7,168 bases of DNA, from positions 1 to 7,168 of the forward strand of contig CAYUUP010000078.1 of NCBI GenBank assembly GCA_964447925.1. The letters are read 5' to 3'. The notes beneath the pieces were generated by a model that was not told the DNA's origin, did not search any database, and saw only the letters and a program-made list of their open reading frames with translations. The DNA is from CAYUUP01 sp964447925. Lineage in GTDB: Bacteria; Bacillota; Clostridia; Oscillospirales; Oscillospiraceae. The position numbers and the translations under genes were made by a program. This document shows, piece after piece, positions 1 to 5,532 of this stretch. How positions within the stretch are numbered: position 1 is the first letter of the stretch; each line of letters starts with the position of its first letter.

Positions 1-388
1 TGCCCGAGCGGGAGTATTCGTTGATGGGCAGCAGATCCACCGTCACCCAGTCCAGCTCGGTCATATCCAGGGCCGACACACCTGTGGCGCTGCCCTCACT
101 GTTGTCACTATCACTCTCATCGCCATTGCTGTTATTCTCGCCATTGGATCCGATGACCGGCCGGCTTCCTGCCTGACTCATCCCTTCCTGGTCAGTCTCC
201 CCGTCATTCTCTCCTTGGTGGGTACCGGGCTGGAGGACGGCATAGGCGATCAGCACTACCAGGACGAAAAGACAGGTCAGTCCCAGCAAGGCCATCCGCA
301 GGGACAAAAATGACTTTTTCCGAGGGCGGCGCCTAGCCCGTTTTCTGGCCTGGGAGGTGTCGTATGAAGTTGGGGAGCGGGATGCCAT
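1..388 (-). CDS. Membrane-anchored protein, probable N-acetylmuramoyl-L-alanine amidase (N-terminal part, cut by window edge)
   Basis: Reading leftward from the ATG at 388-386, 129 codons stay open to the window edge, so the C-terminal part is missing. The visible protein has a basic, Ser/Arg-rich cytoplasmic start (residues 1-31, including RKRARRRPRKK). One hydrophobic segment follows (about 32-52), then a low-complexity linker (about 54-105) rich in Gly, Asn, Ser, Asp and Glu, and then the beginning of a folded domain ending in VTVDLLPINEYSRSG. A type II single-pass topology with an extracytoplasmic C-terminus is expected. From memory, the NEYSRxG segment precedes the amidase_2/PGRP-like catalytic domain in clostridial cell-wall amidases, but none of the zinc ligands lie inside the window, so the enzyme call is inference. 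The start is supported by AAAAGGAGG at 398-406, 9 nt upstream. The gene is divergent from pyrG. It could instead be another surface protein with the same anchor layout. Confidence 0.6.
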   Translation of the reverse strand, partial: MASRSPTSYDTSQARKRARRRPRKKSFLSLRMALLGLTCLFVLVVLIAYAVLQPGTHQGENDGETDQEGMSQAGSRPVIGSNGENNSNGDESDSDNSEGSATGVSALDMTELDWVTVDLLPINEYSRSG

Positions 389-422
389 AGGCCGCCGCCT
401 CCTTTTCTGTCGCTTTACCTAT

Positions 423-451
423 AGTATACTAGAATTTTGCGGAAAAGGAAA
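423..451 (-). promoter_or_regulatory. Candidate promoter of the amidase-like gene
   Basis: On the minus strand TATACT (428-423) is a good -10 box about 35 nt upstream of the start codon. Seventeen nt further upstream is only a weak -35 (TTTCCT, 451-446). A better TTGACA at 477-472 is too far away (44 nt) to pair with this -10. The assignment rests mainly on the -10 and on the AT-rich island in an otherwise GC-rich gap. Confidence 0.35.
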
Positions 452-514
452 GGCCCAAATTGCGATTTTTCTGTCAACTTGCCCCTGACGCCCACCCTGC
501 GGCCCGAACGCCCC

Positions 515-556
515 GCTGCCCGGCCGGGAATTTTGTCCGCCGGGCGGCAGGTTTTT
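515..556 (+). terminator. Terminator-like hairpin just upstream of the pyrG promoter
   Basis: GCTGCCCGGC (515-524) can pair with GCCGGGCGGC (539-548) over 10 bp with one G-U wobble. The loop is 14 nt and is followed by AGG and five T residues (552-556). In the plus direction this fits an intrinsic terminator. No plus-strand gene ends here, because the gene to the left is divergent, so it would have to block stray or antisense transcription into pyrG. It could also be a chance structure in GC-rich DNA. Confidence 0.3.
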
Positions 557-569
557 GCCGGAAAGGGGC

Positions 570-598
570 TTGCATAATCCCGGCGCACCCGGTATAAT
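570..598 (+). promoter_or_regulatory. Sigma-A type promoter of pyrG
   Basis: TTGCAT (570-575), a 17-nt spacer and a perfect TATAAT (593-598) form a near-consensus housekeeping promoter. Transcription should start near 604-605, giving an untranslated leader of about 100 nt before the GTG at 706. The predicted start region reads GAGAGAC rather than the GGGC start that supports CTP-dependent reiterative transcription at Bacillus subtilis pyrG. Confidence 0.8.
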
Positions 599-622
599 AG
601 GAGAGACAGATTTGCTGGTAAT

Positions 623-650
623 GGGGCGCGGTATTTTCCGCCCCTCTTTT
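623..650 (+). terminator. Candidate attenuator hairpin in the pyrG leader
   Basis: GGGGCG (623-628) pairs perfectly with CGCCCC (639-644) around a 10-nt loop and is followed at once by TCTTTT (645-650), as in a short intrinsic terminator. It lies about 20 nt after the predicted transcription start and 55 nt before the start codon. A competing pairing, TTTCCG (635-640) with CGGAAA (661-666), would break the 3' arm and could act as an antiterminator. Leader attenuation is known for pyrG in other Gram-positive bacteria; its use here is inferred. The T tract is short, so the hairpin may only cause pausing. Confidence 0.4.
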
Positions 651-690
651 CGGGTATTGCCGGAAATCCTGGAAATTGGACAGAGAATCA

Positions 691-696
691 GAGGAG
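691..696 (+). promoter_or_regulatory. Ribosome binding site that sets the pyrG GTG start
   Basis: GAGGAG lies 9 nt before the GTG at 706. In-frame TTG codons at 676 and 697 are poorer choices: the first lies upstream of this site and the second directly abuts it. Translation from GTG gives the family-typical N-terminus (M/V)AKYIFITGGVVSGLGKG. Confidence 0.75.
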
Positions 697-705
697 TTGA
701 TTGGA

Positions 706-2337
706 GTGGCAAAATATATCTTCATCACCGGAGGCGTTGTCTCCGGACTCGGCAAGGGCATCACGGCGGCGTCTCTGGGGCGGCTGCTGAAGCAGCGGGG
801 GCTGAAGGTCACAAACCAAAAGCTGGATCCCTACCTCAACGTGGATCCCGGCACCATGAGTCCTTATCAGCACGGTGAAGTCTTTGTCACCGATGACGGG
901 GCGGAAACCGACTTGGATCTGGGTCATTATGAGCGTTTCACAGACGAGAGTCTCAACGTCAACTCCTCCATCACCTCCGGTAAGGTCTATTGGTCCGTGT
1001 TGAACCAGGAGCGCAGCGGCGATTATCTGGGAGGCACTATCCAGGTGATCCCCCACATCACCAATGAAATCAAGCGGTGTATCTACAGCATGGCAGACAC
1101 CGGAGCAGATATCGTCCTGACGGAAATCGGCGGCACGGTGGGTGACATTGAGTCCCAGCCCTTCCTGGAGGCCATCCGGCAGGTGGGCCGGGAGGTGCCT
1201 CGGGAGGACGTGATGTATATCCATGTCTCCCTCATTGTCTCTATCCCCGGCTCCAATGAATTGAAGTCCAAGCCCACCCAGCACTCCTGCAAGGAGCTGC
1301 TCTCCATCGGCATCCAGCCCGATGTCATTGTCTGCCGGGCTGACCAGCCCATCCCCCGGGACATTCGCCAGAAGATATCTCTGTTCTGCAACATCCCGGA
1401 GGATAACGCCATTCCCAACCTGACCGCCCCCCTCCTCTATGAGGTTCCCCTGATGCTGGAGCAGGAGGGCTTGGCCAGCGCAGTGATTAGGCGTCTGAAT
1501 CTGGACTGCGGCCAACCAGACCTGACCGAGTGGGAGACTATGGTCAGGCGGGCCAAGGGTGCCTATGGCACAGTGGAGATCGCCCTGGTGGGCAAGTATG
1601 TCTCTCTCCACGATGCCTACCTCTCGGTGGTGGAGGCCCTGACCCACGGCGGCATTGAAAATGACGTCAAGGTCAAGATCCGGTGGGTGGACTCTGAACA
1701 GGTCACTGATGACAACGTGGCCAGCTATCTGGATGGCGTGGATGGTGTCATCGTCCCCGGTGGCTTTGGCGACCGGGGGATCAACGGCATGATCTCCTCC
1801 ATCTGGTGGGCGCGGGTAAACCACGTCCCCATGTTTGGAATTTGCCTGGGAATGCAGATGGCAGTTATCGAGTTTGCCCGCCATGTGGCCGGTATGTCCG
1901 GCGCTCACTCCAGCGAGTTGGATCCCCACACCGCCTATCCTGTCATCGACCTGATGCCGGAGCAGCGGAACATCACCGACATGGGCGGCACCATGCGCTT
2001 AGGAGCTTATCCCTGCGTCCTCTCAGAGGAGACGAGCATTACCCGTAGTGCCTATGACACAGACACCATCTCCGAGCGCCACCGCCACCGCTATGAGTTC
2101 AACAACCAGTACCGTCAGCGGCTCACCGACCTGGGCCTGAAACTGGTGGGGCTCTCCCCCGACAACCGCCTGGTAGAGATTGTGGAGTTGCCCAACCATC
2201 CGTGGTTCGTGGGCGTCCAGTTCCATCCCGAATTCAAGAGCCGCCCCAACCGGGCCCACCCCCTGTTCCGCTCTTTCATCGGCGCGGCCAAGGCGTTCCG
2301 AGACAGCCGGGAGGACGCAGATACCAAGCGGATCTAA
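706..2337 (+). CDS. pyrG: CTP synthase (glutamine-hydrolysing)
   Basis: The enzyme makes CTP from UTP, ATP and glutamine, the last step of de novo pyrimidine nucleotide synthesis, in the cytoplasm. The 543-residue length is normal for the family. The N-terminal synthetase domain (about 1-270) begins with the P-loop-like ITGGVVSGLGKG (K17). It carries the Mg/ATP segment DDGAETDLDLGHYERF (63-78), EIGGTVGDIES (from E140) and the UTP-binding KSKPTQHS (187-194). The class I glutamine amidotransferase domain (about 290-540) has the oxyanion strand GGFGDRG (352-358), the nucleophile elbow GICLGMQ with Cys380, and the His507/Glu509 pair in FHPEF. All catalytic residues I can check are present. The segment just before the UTP motif reads IVSIPGSN (177-184) where I expect a V-P-Y pattern. 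The GTG start is chosen for its Shine-Dalgarno site and N-terminal fit. The next gene follows after 18 nt and probably shares the transcript. Confidence 0.97.
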   Translation: MAKYIFITGGVVSGLGKGITAASLGRLLKQRGLKVTNQKLDPYLNVDPGTMSPYQHGEVFVTDDGAETDLDLGHYERFTDESLNVNSSITSGKVYWSVLNQERSGDYLGGTIQVIPHITNEIKRCIYSMADTGADIVLTEIGGTVGDIESQPFLEAIRQVGREVPREDVMYIHVSLIVSIPGSNELKSKPTQHSCKELLSIGIQPDVIVCRADQPIPRDIRQKISLFCNIPEDNAIPNLTAPLLYEVPLMLEQEGLASAVIRRLNLDCGQPDLTEWETMVRRAKGAYGTVEIALVGKYVSLHDAYLSVVEALTHGGIENDVKVKIRWVDSEQVTDDNVASYLDGVDGVIVPGGFGDRGINGMISSIWWARVNHVPMFGICLGMQMAVIEFARHVAGMSGAHSSELDPHTAYPVIDLMPEQRNITDMGGTMRLGAYPCVLSEETSITRSAYDTDTISERHRHRYEFNNQYRQRLTDLGLKLVGLSPDNRLVEIVELPNHPWFVGVQFHPEFKSRPNRAHPLFRSFIGAAKAFRDSREDADTKRI

Positions 2338-2355
2338 GCCGTCAGGAGCATTCCC

Positions 2356-3663
2356 ATGAAGCATTCCTACTTCCAATCCAATTCCGCCCAGGATGTCGGC
2401 GGCTTCTCCGGAAGTCGCTTTCCTCTCCTCTGCTCTTGGGAAAATCCCAGGGCCTTGGAAAACCATCTGAACCGGCTGGCGGCAAAGGGCTGGGAACTTC
2501 AGGTGGCCGATGGCTTCTTTTCCGGCAAGTTTTCCCCCACCCAACGGCGGGAACTGCGCTATCTGGTCTGCTTTGCCAGTCAGTCTGTCCCGGACGAGGG
2601 GGAGCTGTGCCGCCAGGGCTGGGAGTCGGTGGGCTTCTGTCGGGGGCTTTTCATCTGTAAATCTCTCTCCTGCCGGGAGCCTGACCGCGAGAATACCGCT
2701 CGGGTGTTGAAGCTGCCGGGACAAGGCCGGGGCATCCTCTCCGCCGCCCTGCTGCTGGCCCTCTGGCTGGCCCTGCTGTTGATTCCCGGTCCCGGCTGGG
2801 GTAGGCGGCTGGCCATCTCTTTGCTGGGAGATAGGTGGCTATCCAGCCATCTGGGTGTCATGCTGTGGCTGCTGCTTCCGGCGGAATTCACAGGCCAAGC
2901 CGCCGCCCGGCTGTTTTCTCTGATCAGCAGCCTTGGCCGGGGGAAAATTTTTCCCGCTCAGCTGTCCGGTGTGCTGGACATCATATTCACTCTACTTCTT
3001 CCTTGCTGCGCTCTGCCCTTGGTCCTGCTGGATCTCAGTAGTTCCCGGCTGCTCTTTCTCTTTCTCTGTCTGGCGCTGGCGGCAGTCTCCTTCAGCACTG
3101 CCCTCTTTCTCCGGCGGCGGACGGCAATCCTCCCCGCCTTGCTGGTGCTGGCCTCCGTCATTGTCGGTCTGCTGTTTCCCAATATGGAGGGCAGTTCCAC
3201 CTCCGCAGTTTCTTTGGCGGACTGGCCGGTACTGCAGGCCGCTGATTTGGACGAAAGCTGGGGCAGTCTCTCCTATATAGCCTACAACCGCAGCGCCTCC
3301 CTGCTGGTGTCTGCCTATGATTATCAGGAGTTCCGGGAGGGAGGCCAGGTGCAGTGCCAGGTCTATCGGTGTATCACTGAGGGTACAGCAAGATATCTCC
3401 TTGCCCAGCTGGGGCAGCGGGATGGCGATTCCGTAACCCTCTCCACCCTCTCCGGCGAAGTCTCCCTAGCCTGGAATGGCGTCAGCTTTTCCGCCGTCTC
3501 CCTAGCTCCCTGTGAGTTGGACTTTGACGAAAGCTGGCTCTGGACGGGGGACAGCGGAAGTCTCCTGCTGCTGCGGCAGGGCCGTACGGTGGCGGTCATC
3601 TCCGGCGGAGCGGATTGGACGGAATATACATTGGCGATAAAGAATTATCTGGGGTTGAGATAA
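2356..3663 (+). CDS. DUF2812-type membrane protein with unrecognised C-terminal domain
   Basis: This 435-residue protein has three parts. Residues about 25-105 resemble DUF2812, a small domain of unknown function: LENHLNRLAAKGWELQVADG, then FFSGKF, a stretch like LRYLVCF, and QGWESVGFCRGLFICKS. About five hydrophobic helices follow (127-144, 164-184, 206-226, 231-251 and 257-275). The last roughly 155 residues (280-435) form a soluble, Ser/Leu-rich domain I do not recognise. With a cytoplasmic N-terminus, five helices put that domain outside the cell. In my knowledge DUF2812 proteins are often encoded beside PadR-type repressors, but none is visible here. AGGAG (2344-2348) sits 7 nt before the ATG, and the gene starts 18 nt after pyrG, so co-transcription is likely. 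A strong terminator follows. There are no catalytic motifs to support an enzymatic role. The domain call is from memory of the pattern, not a search. Confidence 0.8.
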   Translation: MKHSYFQSNSAQDVGGFSGSRFPLLCSWENPRALENHLNRLAAKGWELQVADGFFSGKFSPTQRRELRYLVCFASQSVPDEGELCRQGWESVGFCRGLFICKSLSCREPDRENTARVLKLPGQGRGILSAALLLALWLALLLIPGPGWGRRLAISLLGDRWLSSHLGVMLWLLLPAEFTGQAAARLFSLISSLGRGKIFPAQLSGVLDIIFTLLLPCCALPLVLLDLSSSRLLFLFLCLALAAVSFSTALFLRRRTAILPALLVLASVIVGLLFPNMEGSSTSAVSLADWPVLQAADLDESWGSLSYIAYNRSASLLVSAYDYQEFREGGQVQCQVYRCITEGTARYLLAQLGQRDGDSVTLSTLSGEVSLAWNGVSFSAVSLAPCELDFDESWLWTGDSGSLLLLRQGRTVAVISGGADWTEYTLAIKNYLGLR

Positions 3664-3670
3664 TCATGTA

Positions 3671-3720
3671 ACAGCAAATCCCCTCGGCTCTTTTTGCCGA
3701 GGGGATTTGCTGTCTGTTTA
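3671..3720 (+). terminator. Strong intrinsic terminator of the pyrG operon, possibly bidirectional
   Basis: ACAGCAAATCCCCTCGGC (3671-3688) and GCCGAGGGGATTTGCTGT (3696-3713) are perfect 18-bp inverted repeats around a 7-nt loop, TCTTTTT, followed by CTGTTTA. The hairpin begins 7 nt after the stop codon of the membrane-protein gene and lies between convergent genes. The T tract after the stem is modest, but the stem is exceptionally strong. On the minus strand the sequence after the stem (TACATGATTATCT) is AT-rich, so it may also stop read-through from trmD. Confidence 0.85.
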
Positions 3721-3762
3721 TGTCCGATCCTGTCTGGCAGGCCGCCAAGGGGTGTAACAGTT

Positions 3763-3794
3763 CAAAGCGCTGATGCGCCTTTGATATCATCAGC
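3763..3794. repeat. Overlapping alternative hairpins in the convergent gap
   Basis: CAAAGCGC (3763-3770) can pair with GCGCCTTTG (3775-3783), with one bulged C. Alternatively, GCTGATG (3769-3775) pairs perfectly with CATCAGC (3788-3794). The two structures share bases and exclude each other. They lie 25-56 nt past the trmD stop and have no T tract, so I would not call them a proper terminator; they might stabilise the 3' end of the trmD transcript. Confidence 0.3.
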
Positions 3795-3818
3795 CCCGCA
3801 AGCCGGAATATGATAAAC

Positions 3819-4586
3819 TTATCCTTGACAAATCTTCTCCTGGCTCTGCTCCTCCTCCAGCTCCTTCAGCAGCTTTTTGTCCTCCTTGGAACTCAAATCC
3901 AGCTGGGCATAGAGGTCGGGCCGCCGCTCCCTGGTGCGGAGGATGGACTGCTTCCGCCGCCAGCGGGCGATATTGGCGTGGTGGCCAGAGAGTAAAACGG
4001 GCGGCACTGCCCGGTCGTGCCACACCTCCGGTCTGGAATACTGGGGATGCTCCAGCAGACCGTCCCAGTGACTCTCGTTCTCGTAGCATTCCGGATCGGG
4101 CAATACGCCGGGTATCAGCCGGCAGACTGCATCAGCCACCGCCATGGCGGGGATCTCCCCCCCGGTGAGGACAAAGTCCCCGATGGAGATCTCCTCGTCC
4201 ACGCACTCGTCGATGAACCGCTGATCAACACCCTCATAGTGGCCACAGACCAGGATGAGCCTGTTGTAGTCATCCCGAAGGCGGCGGGCGTCCGTCTGCT
4301 GAAAGGTTTTGCCGCAGGGGGACATATAGACGGTATGCACCCTCTCCCCCGCCTCATCGCAGATGTGCCGCCAGCAACGATAGAGGGGATCGGCCTGCAT
4401 CACCGCCCCCCGGCCCCCGCCGTAGGGGTAATCATCCACCTGCTTCTGTTTATTAGTGGTGTAGTCCCTGATCTGATGGCACTCCACCCGGATGTAGCCC
4501 CGCTCCTGCCCCCGGCCCAGGACAGACTCACAGAGCATATCCCCCACTGTGTCTGGAAAGAGGGTCATAATGTCAATGCGGTACAT
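3819..4586 (-). CDS. trmD: tRNA (guanine-N1-)-methyltransferase
   Basis: TrmD methylates G37 next to the anticodon (m1G37) using S-adenosylmethionine and so prevents +1 frameshifting; it is essential in most bacteria and works as a cytoplasmic dimer. The 255-residue protein opens with the typical MYRIDIMTLFPD. It carries YPYGGGRGAVMQADPL (53-68), SPCGKTFQQ (89-97) and the trefoil-knot SAM site LVCGHYEGVDQRF (112-124) with SIGDFVLTGGEIPAM (134-148). The Arg of VDQR (123) and Asp of SIGD (137) match the catalytic Arg/Asp pair of the family. LLEHPQYSRPEVW (177-189) is also diagnostic. The last 25 residues form a highly charged tail (KEDKKLLKELEEE). The start at 4586 has GGAGGGG 7 nt upstream, inside rimM; longer upstream in-frame starts only extend into rimM sequence. 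It begins 1 nt after the rimM stop and is the last gene of this leftward operon. No rplS follows, because the next gene is convergent. Confidence 0.97.
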   Translation of the reverse strand: MYRIDIMTLFPDTVGDMLCESVLGRGQERGYIRVECHQIRDYTTNKQKQVDDYPYGGGRGAVMQADPLYRCWRHICDEAGERVHTVYMSPCGKTFQQTDARRLRDDYNRLILVCGHYEGVDQRFIDECVDEEISIGDFVLTGGEIPAMAVADAVCRLIPGVLPDPECYENESHWDGLLEHPQYSRPEVWHDRAVPPVLLSGHHANIARWRRKQSILRTRERRPDLYAQLDLSSKEDKKLLKELEEEQSQEKICQG

Positions 4587-4587
4587 C

Positions 4588-5076
4588 TTACAGCCCCTCC
4601 AGCAGAGAGAAGGAAATATACCCCTCATCGGCGTGGATGCCCCGGACAAAGGCGGGTACATCGGGGACATAGTGCCGGGTCTCCCCGTCAATGACGTAGA
4701 GGTCATGGGCGGGATAGTTCAGGATATCCGTTACCCGGCCCAACACAGCGCCAGTAGCCGCGTCCCGGGCCTCCAGGCCAATCAGGTCAGCCACATAGTA
4801 CTCCCCCTCCGTCAGCGGGGCATCTGCCCTGCGGATGCAGAGGACCTTATTCTTATAGCGTAGGGCTTCATCAATGGAATCCACGCCCTCCAGCGTCATC
4901 AGCAGGTAATTCTGATGCACTCTGGCCTGCCGGACACGGAGGGGCTGCCCGTTTACATAGACCTCCGAAAAACCGCAGAGAAAGTCCGGCTCATCGCTCC
5001 AGGGCTGCACCTTCAATTCCCCCCCGGTGCCGTGTGTATTCACTATCTTCCCGGCTTCCAAAAATTCCGTGGACAT
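4588..5076 (-). CDS. rimM: Ribosome maturation factor RimM
   Basis: RimM helps fold the 3' domain of 16S rRNA during 30S subunit assembly and binds ribosomal protein S19. The 162-residue product is normal in length. Its N-terminal beta-barrel domain (about 5-85) begins with the signature FLEAGKIVNTHGTGGELKV, followed by LEGVDSIDEALRYKNKVL (62-79). The C-terminal PRC-barrel (about 90-162) has EGEYYVADLIGLE (90-102), then GRVTDI, PAHDLYVI and the typical end FSLLEGL. A TTG at 5082 would add two residues, but the Shine-Dalgarno site would then be only 2 nt away, so the ATG at 5076 is preferred. The gene starts 2 nt after the ArsR-type gene stops and ends 1 nt before trmD, so all three are almost certainly co-transcribed and translationally coupled. 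The usual partners rpsP and the KH-domain gene are not upstream. Confidence 0.96.
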   Translation of the reverse strand: MSTEFLEAGKIVNTHGTGGELKVQPWSDEPDFLCGFSEVYVNGQPLRVRQARVHQNYLLMTLEGVDSIDEALRYKNKVLCIRRADAPLTEGEYYVADLIGLEARDAATGAVLGRVTDILNYPAHDLYVIDGETRHYVPDVPAFVRGIHADEGYISFSLLEGL

Positions 5077-5078
5077 CC

Positions 5079-5441
5079 TCAATCCTCCATCACATGGGCA
5101 AAGGCCATGTCAAACAGCGCCTTCACATGGTCATCATCCAGGGTATAATAGACCGCCTTGCCCATCCGTCGATTCTTCACCAATCTGGCCTGCTTTAAAA
5201 TCCGGAGTTGGTGGGAAATGGCAGACTGGGACATCCCCAGAATTGCGGAGAGATCACAGACGCACAGTTCGGAGATAGTCAGTGCGCAGATGATCCTTGC
5301 CCGGGTGGAGTCCCCAAAAACCTTAAACAGCTCTGCCACCTCAAAGATGGGATCCTCCTCCGGCATCTGGCTCCGCACCAAATCCACCGCCTCCTGGTGG
5401 ATAACGCTGCAGTCGCACACCTCTGAGTGTTCCGTATGCAT
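5079..5441 (-). CDS. ArsR/SmtB-family metal-sensing repressor, CadC-like
   Basis: The 120-residue winged-helix protein has the size of CadC/SmtB repressors, which leave DNA when they bind metal. It shows EVAELFKVFGDSTRARII (34-51), the metal-box helix SELCVCDLSAILGMSQSAISHQLRIL (57-82, containing the recognition helix), and the beta-wing NRRMGKAVYYTLDDDH (90-105). Both classical metal sites look intact. Cys9 and Cys11 near the N-terminus with Cys60 and Cys62 of ELCVCD form a CadC-like alpha3N site for Cd, Pb or other thiophilic metals. D103-x-H105-x10-H116-x2-E119 matches the alpha5 site of SmtB, CzrA and CadC. The exact metal cannot be read from sequence. The start at 5441 has AAAGGGGG about 8 nt upstream, and a longer frame extends into fba without homology. 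It sits between fba and rimM and has no visible metal-efflux gene nearby. I withhold the symbol cadC because that name implies a cadA partner. Confidence 0.93.
   Translation of the reverse strand: MHTEHSEVCDCSVIHQEAVDLVRSQMPEEDPIFEVAELFKVFGDSTRARIICALTISELCVCDLSAILGMSQSAISHQLRILKQARLVKNRRMGKAVYYTLDDDHVKALFDMAFAHVMED
5084..5088 (-). promoter_or_regulatory. rimM ribosome binding site inside the end of the ArsR-type gene
   Basis: On the minus strand GGAGG lies in the last codons of the upstream regulator gene (Met-Glu-Asp-stop), 7 nt before the rimM ATG at 5076. This placement decides the rimM start and suggests translational coupling. Confidence 0.7.
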
Positions 5442-5465
5442 GGGCCGTTCCCCCTTTCCTGAAAT

Positions 5466-5516
5466 GGAACAAGCCTCCGGCAGGGGAAAACGCCCCGCCG
5501 GAGGGATGTCTGTTCC
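5466..5516 (-). terminator. Hairpin between fba and the ArsR-type gene, probable fba terminator
   Basis: CCTCCGGC (5474-5481) pairs perfectly with GCCGGAGG (5497-5504), and after one bulged A GGGG (5483-5486) pairs with CCCC (5493-5496), giving 12 bp around a 6-nt loop. An outer inverted repeat, GGAACA (5466-5471) with TGTTCC (5511-5516), encloses it. In the fba direction the main stem is followed by CTTGTTCCATTTC, a poor T tract, so termination may be partial and allow read-through into the regulator, rimM and trmD. Confidence 0.6.
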
Positions 5517-5532
5517 TTGTGAATCCCGCGTA

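Larger units (their letters stand above)
389..705. other. Divergent intergenic control region between the amidase-like gene and pyrG
   Basis: No gene is apparent in these 317 bases; open frames on either strand lack ribosome sites and recognisable protein features. From left to right the region holds the ribosome site and candidate -10 of the leftward gene, a GC-rich block (about 479-550) with two small palindromes (CCCGGCCGGG at 519-528 and CCGCCGGGCGG at 537-547), a terminator-like hairpin at 515-556, the pyrG promoter at 570-598, and a roughly 100-nt pyrG leader with a second hairpin. A 10-bp direct repeat, TTGCCGGAAA, occurs at 555-564 and 657-666; I attach no function to it. Confidence 0.6.

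Noticed and set aside
75..130. Low-complexity GAT/AGC-like tract as a candidate tandem repeat
   Set aside because: It encodes the Asn/Ser/Asp/Glu linker of the amidase-like protein and has no regular repeat period.
688..1929. 413-codon open frame on the minus strand opposite pyrG
   Set aside because: It lies entirely antisense to a confidently identified gene, has no ribosome site, and its His/Asp/Gly-rich product resembles reverse-frame translation of GC-biased codons.
2023..2724. 233-codon open frame on the minus strand across the pyrG/membrane-protein junction
   Set aside because: It is antisense to both genes, lacks a ribosome site, and has no domain pattern.
3596..3790. 64-codon minus-strand frame through the terminator hairpin
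   Set aside because: It would translate an 18-bp terminator stem and overlaps the end of the membrane-protein gene; no ribosome site is visible.
3671..3794. Possible integron attC site or mobile-element end in the convergent gap
   Set aside because: No attC core sites, target duplication or transposase remnants are visible; the perfect stem with loop T run fits a terminator.
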